A DNA stretch of 64,000 nt from Hofstenia miamia. Lineage: Eukaryota > Xenacoelomorpha > Acoela. The stretch spans positions 1,402,216 to 1,466,215 of the forward strand of contig SCFE01000002.1 in assembly GCA_004352715.1 (NCBI GenBank), read 5' to 3'. The translations under genes were made by a program, and so were the position numbers. Below the pieces are notes generated by a model, which ran no database searches, was not told the DNA's origin, and worked only from the letters and a program-made list of their open reading frames with translations. Shown piece by piece: positions 13,901 to 22,900 of the stretch. Numbering within the stretch: the first letter of the stretch is position 1; every line of letters starts with the position of its first letter.

Positions 13901-14555
13901 CAGTCCATCCTTTTTCATCCAATTTAAAATTGCAATCACAGCCTTTTTTAATTACGAGATGCGCCAAATCAGCAACATCCAGAATCCCACACCAACCAAG
14001 TATAGACATATTGTTTAGTGGTGGAGCGTACTTCCACGATGTAATATCTTCATAGCTATATTTGGCTTTTATAATTGCTTTGATGTCGTTTAATGGAAAA
14101 TTTACCAATGTATCTACATTGTCCGAATTCAACACTTTATAAAATATCCTAAAAATAAATGTTAAGCAATATATTCTTTACTTAGCTAATAAATAATAAT
14201 CTATGAATAAATATTGTAATAATTGGCTGACTTTAAAATAAATATGAGTTCTATACTCTTTATAGAATTTGCAATTAAATTTCAGGCAAATTAATATACT
14301 TTATTACAAGTTTTCAACATTACGGCGGATAAATTCCTTGAAAATATGGGAAACCAGCTTGACCTTTATAAAGTAAAGGTGTAGGTTATGGTTAAAAACG
14401 GGACTCATTTAATCACGCTTGTATTGATAACGGGCTTCCCTATAGCAAATAAAATTTAAAGCTTTCTCTTCATAGCATACACTCATGGTATTCACTAACC
14501 TTTTAAATGTGGCATTCTTTAGTACTTTCTCAGAAACCGTTGTTGCGCTGCTCAT
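1982..14555 (-). CDS. TRPA-like ankyrin-repeat cation channel, gene A (5 exons)
   Basis: Exons, all with GT-AG sites: 14555-14500, 14148-13840, 10687-10435, 8693-8495 and 3831-1982. They join in frame (phases 2, 0, 0-to-1, 1) to 888 codons. Residues 1-470 carry ankyrin-type repeats (for example TPLIVAASNGLLEIVKFLV in exon 4 and [19 protein letters not shown] near residue 400). Six hydrophobic segments follow: about 596-620, 634-654, 657-679, 684-701, 715-743 (S5) and 777-803 (S6). A pore loop with K-I-G-N lies near 764-767. The order and the conserved stretch after S6 (NLVTALIVSNVQAV) match the TRPA family of membrane cation channels, which respond to chemical or thermal stimuli in other animals. 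The gene is about 200 residues shorter than vertebrate TRPA1, mostly in the ankyrin part. The start ATG at 14555 is the first in an exon matching gene B's first exon. The protein is full length with no in-frame stop. The ligand is unknown. Confidence 0.88.
4148..6595. mobile_element. hAT-type DNA transposon (outer element)
   Basis: The ends are an 18-bp perfect terminal inverted repeat, CAGAGCTGCAACCGTGCC at 4148-4165 and its reverse complement ending at 6595. They are flanked by identical 8-bp direct repeats GATGGTAG (4140-4147 and 6596-6603). An 8-bp target duplication plus a CAG-starting inverted repeat is the hAT signature. Subterminal GGCACGG-type repeats occur at both ends. Two N gaps (4547-4752, 5634-6143) and a nested element interrupt it. 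The minus-strand residue between the nested element and the gap reads KWRSLKFVSELYSSD, which resembles a C-terminal hAT transposase region, but too little is sequenced to be sure. Confidence 0.9.
4792..5582. mobile_element. hAT-type non-autonomous element nested in the outer hAT
   Basis: The left end TAGAGATGTGAGCGG and the reverse complement of the right end, TAGAGATGTGCGC, form an imperfect inverted repeat. Perfect 8-bp target duplications GTCTGAAC lie at 4784-4791 and 5583-5590. Subterminal ACCGCACC/GCGGT repeats are dense at both ends. At 791 bp with no transposase frame it is a MITE-like derivative. It interrupts the possible transposase frame of the surrounding element. Confidence 0.87.
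7331..7704. mobile_element. hAT-like MITE with a gap inside
   Basis: The left end CAGTCTTCTAAGC and the reverse complement of the right end, CAGACTTGTCAAC, are imperfect inverted repeats. The flanks are TCTCAAAT (7323-7330) and TCTCAAAG (7705-7712), an 8-bp duplication with one mismatch. Subterminal GCTCGGCTCG repeats are present on both sides. Ns at 7658-7686 hide part of the right arm. Confidence 0.7.
9099..9787. mobile_element. Possible degenerate hAT-like element
   Basis: G+C-rich subterminal repeats (GGGCCGGGC at about 9128; GAGCCGGG at about 9740) sit in opposite halves of the stretch. The ends CATACTTGGAA and, reversed, CAGACTTGAAA look like weak inverted repeats. The candidate 8-bp flanks match at only five positions, so the borders are uncertain. 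It lies in intron 3 of gene A. Confidence 0.3.
11395..12690 (-). mobile_element. LINE (non-LTR retrotransposon) 3' half, degenerate
   Basis: Minus-strand frames show reverse-transcriptase block GVPQGTVLGSTLF followed by LYVNDI (about 12525-12466). The catalytic block then reads FAVD (expected [FY]ADD), then KYLGVEIDSQLTFK, and a C-terminal CRMWNKL..ETRKAP segment ending at 11591. This is the layout of Jockey/CR1-type LINEs. The 5' half is missing and stop codons separate the frames. The 3' UTR runs to an A-rich end near 11395. It lies in intron 2 of gene A in the same orientation, and its C-terminus matches the LINE at 55.8 kb, so both belong to one family. Confidence 0.85.
13241..13787. other. 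Intron 2 of gene A, part nearest exon 2, nothing recognised
   Basis: Unique-looking A+T-rich DNA between the LINE and exon 2. I see no open frame with splice context, inverted repeat or structural RNA. Confidence 0.5.
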
Positions 14556-14580
14556 CTATTTGGTAGAATACAATATTTAT

Positions 14581-14588
14581 TCCGGGAG
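14581..14588 (-). promoter_or_regulatory. CTCCCGGA motif upstream of gene A start
   Basis: The minus strand reads CTCCCGGA about 30 nt before the gene A ATG. The same 8-mer precedes the gene B ATG at 27738-27745. It could be a conserved 5' UTR or core-promoter element of the paralogs, or residual similarity after duplication. Confidence 0.3.
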
Positions 14589-14914
14589 TTTCTTTATGAA
14601 ATCTGTAGATATACGCAATGTAATTAAATTTTATAAAAGATAACGGGAAAAGCTATTCATAATATGAAAGAGAATGAAAAAAATGTCTGGATATCCACAT
14701 ATAAAATTACCTCAATATTTTAATGTTATCACTCAAAGGTGCAAAAGCACTTTGCGATTGTTTTTTTAGAGAATTTCTATTGTACAGCATGAAAGTCTAG
14801 CACAAAACATTGTTTTTATTTAATATATCCTGAGCTTCATATATTATAAATAGTGACTTATATTTACAGAGAGCAAGTCAGGTATTTTTTAAGTCGAAAA
14901 AGTACGCATTTAAC

Positions 14915-15723
14915 TTAAAACTGTGCTTCTGACCTCAAGATGTTTAGGGCACTTTGTAGCCTCGAATTTATTTCAATTCTGCTAGCACAATTATCTGTTT
15001 GATTTAGCGGCATAGTGTTTTTTGTGAAATTTCGCAATTTAACAGTTTCATCTCTGATATTTGGCAAATCATTATCTATAATGGAACCATCCGTCTTGGA
15101 ATTAATTTTCTTCTTAGTCCTAGTCGTCATAGCCTTTTTGAGCTGCCTGGCCTTGGGATTTTCCACCCTACCTAATTCTGGCCTCTGGATATGATTTTGA
15201 AAATTTTGCACAAATATTCTTCATATAAGCATCACTAACTTAGATTGTTTCAGCTATAAAATGATTAAGAATTAATCTTTCATCTACTCACAAATATTTA
15301 AAATAAATGCCATATATGCACATTGAATAATAATTAAACGCTCCATCCGGCGACTTCACTGTTTTATAGCCTATCTTAATATATGCAAAATCATTTTTAA
15401 AAAAAAATATTGGAAAAAGTTTGCCGCTTATCATTTCATTGCTTAGGTAGTGTAATTTTAGGCTTATCACTAATTGTATGCAGCCATATCTATTTTCGTT
15501 TAAAATATTATTTCGACTGGAAATTTGTATTTTTATCTTATTAAATAAATGTACGTGATTGCTACCCAATCAAATAGCATTACTCGTTCATTGTCCATTC
15601 TTAGGCATTTTGCTAATATTTCCTCGTGGTTCGATTTTTCAGATACTTTTAAAAATGAAGAAGTGATATTCTTATGATTTCTATTCATATGTTGCATTAC
15701 AACTGGCATATACATTCTCCACT
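14915..15723 (-). CDS. Possible unrecognised minus-strand gene, exons only partly resolved
   Basis: Three adjacent coding-looking pieces lie upstream of gene A on the same strand. At 15723 a splice acceptor (TTTTTTATACAG) opens a frame WRMYMPVVMQHMNRN.. that runs to about 15550. A second frame (15569-15295) contains YGCIQLVISLKLHYL and GYKTVKSPDGAFNYY and ends at a GTGAGT donor. A lysine-rich third piece (15211-14915) contains ARQLKKAMTTRTKKK and ends in a stop. The joins are not clean: the obvious acceptor before piece 3 gives a different frame, so an indel, a pseudogene or a missed site is possible. I do not recognise the family. No first exon was found upstream. Confidence 0.4.
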
Positions 15724-16800
15724 GTATAAAAAAGTGAATTTCAACGTATATTTTCTTTTTATTATAAGTATTACAAGTTTTATTGCTTCACTAAAAATCA
15801 AACAGTTAATACACTACATGTAAAGTAATTGCAAATTGAAATTTGCCATAAAAGACGAGCAAATTAATTTTTCAATAACATAAATATCGTAAATGAATTT
15901 TTACATCAGAAAGAAAACAAAAAGTGTCAGAATTCAATAATTGCTTTATTTCAATACAAAATATGAAAATAATTTCTCGATGTAATATTCCTTAGTGACA
16001 TACATAATAAACCAATTTTCCTTACTCCCCACAAGAATTTGGTTGTAACAATGAAACTTAGGAAATTTCTCTGTGTATGTATATTAGCTACACAGGTTGC
16101 GCAGAAATTTTTACAAGTGCTTGACATTGTAATTTTAGGTTTAGTGGAATCAGTCCCATTGAGAGTGTGAAATCAATGCAATAAAATCGCCCAAAATGAT
16201 AGAAAAACTTACTTTTATATTGAATTTTATAAGAAAGCATTATATGGAAAAGGTGAGTGATTGTTTTTTGTAAGTAGAGACTAAGTGTCGAAGACCTTTG
16301 TACTTAGGGTTATTAGCTTTAGGTTCATATATTTGGGCAAAGTGCAGTTTGCATTTTAATTGATTTTGTATCAAATTTGTTTTGACTATTTTATATTTTT
16401 TTTATATTTTATATTTTGACTTTGTAAAGCGCAACATATTTGAATTCAAAAGAGTAGCAAAGTTCGAAAACCATGAACAGCTATTTTTTAGCTTTTACTA
16501 CTGCTCGTTAGTTTCTTAAATGTGCTTGGTTCCGGTTTCGTTTCTTTACATCTCAAAACCGCGGTTGTCCGTTTTCTTTAGCTAATTACTATCAGTATTA
16601 GTAATCAAGAGAAACGTACCTTTCAAAACTATATTTTCATAAAAATAAATTAAATACAGTTGCATTTCAACTTGCAAACGTTTAGGAGTTTTCTCCAAGA
16701 ATGCTGCATCATTCTCTAGGCCTACTAGGTTTTCATTTTTTCCTTTGGTTTGGTTTCAGTTTTGAGTGAAAACCGCGGTTTCACTAATTTTTCAGTATGC
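15724..16800. other. Intergenic, nothing recognised
   Basis: A+T-rich unique-looking sequence between the possible unknown gene and the retroelement cluster. I see no frame, repeat or RNA gene in it. Confidence 0.5.
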
Positions 16801-16930
16801 TGCCAAGTCATTCAGAAAGCGTAAAGAGATCAACGAATTCACCAAAAACATGACTGAGGGGCAAGATAAGCAGCTCAATAAGGATACTTGAAAAAGGATT
16901 CAAAGGTGGAGTGCTGAACCTAAAAGATAA

Positions 16931-18296
16931 ATACAATTCATACACCAATCCATCACCACTATATGTGAATAACTCAACCTTATGATCCTCAGAAGGTACT
17001 ACACAAGGTGACCCCCTTGCGATTCTAATGTATGGAATTGCAACTCTGCCACTGATAAACTCCATCAAAAAGCTTGATATAATAAATTGATAGTATACTG
17101 ATGATGGAAATATCGTTGTCCTCTTCATGAGCTGCAAGAAACCTATACAAAGCTTATAGTGGATGGGCCGGCATATGGCTATTTTGTAAATCCACAAAAA
17201 TGCCAATTGATAGTCAACCAAAATATTAAAGAAGAGGCCTATAAATTATTCGAATCAACTAATGTAAAAATTACTCTCGGTACAAAAGCTTCCGACCAGT
17301 TCTAAGGAGGATAATTGGAAGTTGTATTGTTAAATGTGTTTCTGCCGATCTTAGGGAATTGGGTGGAACAACCCAACTATGCATGGGTCAGACATCTGGA
17401 ATTCACTCGTTAAGAGCTCAATTAAATAACATGGAGAGCCATGGGATACTTCTGATTGATGCCACCAATGCCTTTAACTTGCTGACTCGTGAATTAACTC
17501 TCGGAAACACTAAGAGATTATGTCAATCTGTCCGTCAAGCACTATACAATTCATACACCAATCCATCACCACTATATGTGAATAACTCAACCTTATGATC
17601 CTCAGAAGGTACTACACAAGGGGACCCCCTTGGGATGCTAATGNNNNNNNNNNNNNNNNNNNNNNNNNNNNNNNNNNNNNNNNNNNNNNNNNNNNNNNNN
17701 NNNNNNNNNNNNNNNNNNNNNNTGATAAACTCCATCAAAAAGCTTGATATAATAAATTGATAGTATACTGATGATGGAAATATCGTTGTCCTCTTCATGA
17801 GCTGCAAGAAACCTATACAAAGCTTATAGTGGATGGACCGGCATATGGCTATTTTGTAAATCCACAAAAATGCCAATTGATAGTCAACCAAAATATTAAA
17901 GAAGAGGCCTATAAATTATTCGAATCAACTAATGTAAAAATTACTCTCGGTACAAAAGCTTCCGACTCTGTAATTGGAAATACAGAATATTGCGACTTGT
18001 TTTGTAATGAAAAAGTAAACACCTATCTTAATATTCGGAGGACTTCTCGAAAAGTCCCCCCCACACGTCATATTCATGCCTTACACATGGTGTTCAAAGT
18101 AAAATCAATTTTATTACAAGAACAACACCGCGTTTCATTGAAAAACTCAATGACATAGAGAAACTCCTATACGAAAAACTTTTACCAATGCTCGTGAAAG
18201 AGAACTATTGTCCTTGCCGGTCCGAATGGGTGGCCTGAACATCAAATCACCGTCAGACTATGAAAACGAATATGAAAACTCAATTACTGAGAATCC
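16931..18296 (+). mobile_element. Non-LTR reverse transcriptase fragment, partly duplicated
   Basis: Plus-strand frames carry reverse-transcriptase blocks in order: QLCMGQTSGIHSL (about 17375), LLIDATNAFN (about 17450), a SSEGTTQGDPL block, the catalytic YTDDGN (about 17765) and PAYGYFVNPQK (about 17838). Further blocks reach about 18290. Stops and frameshifts interrupt the frame. A second copy of the middle part (blocks EGTTQGDPL to GTKAS) stands upstream at 16931-17295, so the element is scrambled. N gap 17644-17722 falls in the second copy exactly where the first copy is complete. The family is a LINE-like RT common in invertebrate genomes; I cannot name the clade. Confidence 0.8.
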
Positions 18297-18950
18297 TTAC
18301 GTACCTTTTCGTTGAAATTTAAAAAAATGGCTATGCGGTGTCTCGCCAGTTGTTGTGCAAATTAAGGAACGAAGAGCTGCTAGTACTTGTGGTAATATCT
18401 GCTCCCAGTCAAATTGAGATAAATTGCTGCAATGTATTCTTGTTAAGATACCTTTCCAAATATCACCGTTATATCTTTCATTTTGGCCATTACACTGCGG
18501 GTTATAAGGACACGTCCTTGAACTGGCAATTCCTTGGGTGACCAGAAATTCCTTGTAGTGTTCAGAAGCAAACGCACTTCCAAGATCGCTATGGATAAAT
18601 GAAGGAGTTCCAAACAATGCAAAAATTTGTGACAAACAACGGGTAACAGTGGTAGCTTCCATGTCTTTAGTGGGAAAGCAAAAGGAAAACCGACTGAATT
18701 CGTCAATGATCGTGAGCAAATATCGATTCCCAGTATTTCTCGCGGAAATTTTGGGTCCAACAAAATCAATGGCAAGCCTTTCAAATGGACGCGTGGCTTT
18801 TACTAATGTAGATTTGCCCGGCTTAAAAAACTGCGGTTTTATTGACTGACATGAACGACATCTGCTCACAATGTTGCGGAATTCTTCCAATGTCGCGGGA
18901 ATATTATGGCGGCGGATATACTCCCAAAACCTCGTGACGCCTGCAGGTGC
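18297..18950 (-). mobile_element. LTR-retrotransposon integrase fragment
   Basis: The minus-strand frame (197 codons from 18890, extendable to about 18950) shows the rest of a zinc-binding segment (RCRSCQS). An integrase core follows with its acidic triad: D in RLAIDFVGP, D in FIHSDLGSAF and E in CNGQNERYNG. The spacing fits the DD-35-E retroviral-type integrase of Ty3/gypsy elements. The histidine part of the HHCC finger is disrupted by a stop and frame change near 18945. The fragment abuts the plus-strand RT fragment at 18296, and no LTR or RT belonging to it is visible. Confidence 0.85.
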
Positions 18951-18959
18951 TTATGAATC

Positions 18960-19314
18960 ATGAAGGAAATAAGGAAAAGTTGGGAAAGTTTATGTGGGTT
19001 TTCTTAGTTTTTGAAAGTTGCTATAAAATGGTGTACAACATGAGACCATAGATATAATAACGAATGATTTTTGAAAAAGTGGTGCATTAATAAATTCCAA
19101 ATGTTATGTAATAATGTGTATTTTCAATTTGAGTAAATTCTGGTAAGATAAAACAAGCAGCTAGGTATATTTTTAATTTTTAAGTAGTAAGTAAAATAAA
19201 CATTTTTTAGTATTTTTTGACCAAATTGCAATTGGGGCAGAAGAAAAAATTGTCACAGACTGCTGAAAGGCAGCAACTGCACAATTTATTTTTTGCTGAA
19301 CATTTGTGGACCAC

Positions 19315-19358
<44 letters not shown>

Positions 19359-19928
19359 NNNNNNNNNNNNNNNNNNNNNNNNNNNNNNNNNNNNNNNNNN
19401 NNNNNNNNNNNNNNNNNNNNNNNNNNNNNNNNNNNNNNNNNNNNNNNNNNNNNNNNNNNNNNNNNNNNNNNNNNNNNNNNNNNNNNNNNNNNNNNNNNNN
19501 NNNNNNNNNNNNNNNNNNNNNNNNNNNNNNNNNNNNNNNNNNNNNNNNNNNNNNNNNNNNNNNNNNNNNNNNNNNNNNNNNNNNNNNNNNNNNNNNNNNN
19601 NNNNNNNNNNNNNNNNNNNNNNNNNNNNNNNNNNNNNNNNNNNNNNNNNNNNNNNNNNNNNNNNNNNNNNNNNNNNNNNNNNNNNNNNNNNNNNNNNNNN
19701 NNNNNNNNNNNNNNNNNNNNNNNNNNNNNNNNNNNNNNNNNNNNNNNNNNNNNNNNNNNNNNNNNNNNNNNNNNNNNNNNNNNNNNNNNNNNNNNNNNNN
19801 NNNNATATATATATATATATATATATATATATAACTTGATAGATTAAACAATATAATTGATTATTAAAACATTAATAATATAACAAATATCTTTTAAATC
19901 GTAAGAAATTCATGAAGATGAACCAAGA
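18960..19928. other. Intergenic with (TA)n-flanked gap
   Basis: Gap 19359-19804 is bounded on both sides by (TA)n. Left of it, the minus strand encodes a short cysteine-rich string (LCSCCLSAVCDNFFFCPNC, about 19220-19310) that could be a zinc-finger remnant, without further support. Confidence 0.5.
19318..19832. repeat. (TA)n microsatellite with internal gap
   Basis: Long TA arrays on both sides of Ns 19359-19804, so the gap is probably unresolved TA repeat. Confidence 0.9.
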
Positions 19929-22900
19929 TTATGTAATAACACTTTGAATTCCCTTCCGAATTGAGCGAACAATTTCCCTTCGATCAGACGTTACTTGAAG
20001 TAATGAACAAATCCATCCCATAAATTTAGATTTGTACTGTTTTGGATAAATCGTAATCACAGTTTCCAGTGATTTTTTCTTAAAAAGTACCCGCAAAGGC
20101 GTAGTTAACCAATCAATTACGATGATTTCGTTAGCTTTTATTTCCAAAATGTGTTGAATGGCTTCATGCTTAACTGCTGAAATATTGCTGAGTGTGAGTG
20201 TCATAACAATGTTGCAAGGAATAATAATCAAAAAGGCTAGCAAGCTAAGAAAAAGTAAAGCCATTTTAAATTCCTGGTTTGTGTTGAAAAATATTGCCCT
20301 CATTAGCATGGAAAATCGTGTCATAAATAAAGTTGTAAAACATTTTGGAATTTTGGATGTAATTTTTTCAAATGCCAAACACGGAATTACAAATAAAAGA
20401 ATAACTTTTAATGAATTATTCAAGGCACGTAGAAACACATCAACTAAAAGTCCAAGTTTAGAAGTGTTTCTTAAAATCATAGCAAAGTTAATCCAAGCCA
20501 AAAGCAATCCAAATAAGTTTAATGTTAACCAATCCAAAGTTCCAGCAAATACTGATAAAAGGGCAACAATCCAGTAAACATAGAAAACTAAACCATGAGT
20601 TAGAATTTTAAGTGAAACAATATAGTAAAGTAAAACCAATTGCTTTGTGAATAAGAGTCGCCAAAGATTTGCATCTCTATCCTTTTCATTGATCTTAGAG
20701 TTCGTCATGTAAAACGGAATTAGAGAGTGTAATAAATGGGTATAGAGCATAGCAAAAACTAGATTTGTACAAAACGCATACATTTTAATGAATTTGTAAG
20801 CAAAATTTTCCTTGTAACTTAAGTAGAATCTTGTAATTGGATGCACCAATAAGGACTTTTTTTCACTAATGATATGCTTAATAGCATTGTTTTGGAAAAC
20901 TGAAAGATTTAGTCTAATTTTAAAGCTTGGATCTGTTCTTCCGAAACCAACACCTTGACAACAACTATTTAGTATTGATTCAGCTGTGTTGGGAAACTGA
21001 CTCAGAGATTGGATAAACTCAAGGCTTAGATTTTTAGAATACTTAGTCGGTTTTTCAGAAAAATCAAGAACATTTGGAATTTCGTCAATTCCAATGATTT
21101 TTCTATAAGTAGCCTCATTTTTGGCATAGTGCAAGGGATTATAGCCTTTGTTATTCTTTGCCAAAATATAGTCATCACTCCATTGCCTCTCCAGAATATC
21201 ATAATTGCACGATGCAAATATATAATGTAAGGCAATGCATCCATAGACATCTTTCTGTTTTACATCAATATCTTTGAACTGAAATAGATATCTAACAATA
21301 TCTAGATGTCCATATAACGCTGCTAACATTAATGGTGTTCTTCGATCATCGTTTACAATGTTAAAGTCACCATCCAATTGTTCAAGAATTGTTCTTAAAA
21401 ATTCCAATTTATTGTTTTCAGTAAAAACAAAAATCCATTTATTTTTCAAGTTATCAGCAATTGGCGTTTTGCACTTTGAGCAAAGCAACTTTAAGATTTC
21501 AAATTTATTGACATTGTAGCATAATTGAATCATATAGCTTGTGATCTCAATTTCAGTGATTTTATCTAAAATGTACTTTATGATCCTGTCATCAGAATTA
21601 ATAAGGATTGAGAGAAGTAGTATTGAAATTTCATTGTCATTTTCATCCAGTGTCAATATTTCACTATTGGCACCATTGTCACTGAGAAATTGAATTACCT
21701 CTAAGCTACCACTCTTGATTGCTAAATATAACACCATGAATATACAAGAATGATGTTAAAACCTAGTTTTTGCAAATTTTATAACAAATGTAACCAAATT
21801 TGGACCTAACTTTTGTTCAAGAAACTACAACAGCGTCAAATATTCCAAACTCGTTAAATTGTAGGTAAGATAAGATATCGTTAGATATTATAGGAGAGTA
21901 TGATTATGCACGGATCTCTATAAAGGACTTTCATATTTGTTGACCAACTTAGATGTAATTTAGGGCAGTGGAATTACGATTGCTATAATTACACCTATAG
22001 TAGAGTTTGGAAATACTGAGATAGCAGGGTACAAGAAAAAGAGTGCTATAATTTTCCGTTCAAGCAAAGAGAGTGATTACTCTCACAACACAAGAGTCGA
22101 AATATTTTATTTAAAATGCATTATGGATGTGTATGACAACTTTTTGTGGATCAAACGTTGTCGAAATTAGAAGCTTTATTCACCACTTTGTATTGCACCT
22201 TGTTTTGAAATCTACCAAACAAAAAAATTTCAAGAATTCTTGTCAGTGCTAAAGAATTTTTAAATATCTCTTTATGGACAGAATAAAAAGATATTCTTTT
22301 TTGACATTTAAAGTTAATCTTTATTTTCATCTCTAGCATTAGAAACTTTGACTTTGTAAGTCAGCAATAAATAAAAACATTAAAAAAATATTGTCTTGTT
22401 CTTACTTTACGTCGTCTTAAGTGATTCATCGTTATATTTTTTATTAATTGTTTATTGTGCCTTTAACAAATACGTCGCTGAAATCAATACCATATGAATT
22501 CCAAATTTTTAGGAGAATTTTGACACAAAGAAAGAATAACAAATAGTTTCGTAATGAAAGGGTTGATTTAAACAGAATGATGTTTCCAAAATAGTGAGGA
22601 AAACAAGTTACGAATTTTTTAAAACTAACATTAAAATTTTGAAATACCTGTTTCATTTGGAGGTTTAAAACTAAACCTAACCTACATCGTACCTGCAGAA
22701 AGTGCGGTTTCTTTGATTTTTTGGACAACGTAATTTATTTGAGCTTTTGCATGGACCAAAATTTGTATCACCTCCAAAAATCCATTTTTTGCAGCAGCAG
22801 TGAGGGGAGTTGCATTTTTAAATTCTCTGTCAATATCAGCACCTTTCTTAATCAACATTTTCACCATTTTCACCTGATTAGCTAGTACAGCCTAAAATAT

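Noticed and set aside
16808-17221. 137-codon minus-strand frame, repeated at 17535-17891
   Set aside because: Antisense shadow of the plus-strand reverse transcriptase; its repetition only reflects the duplication.
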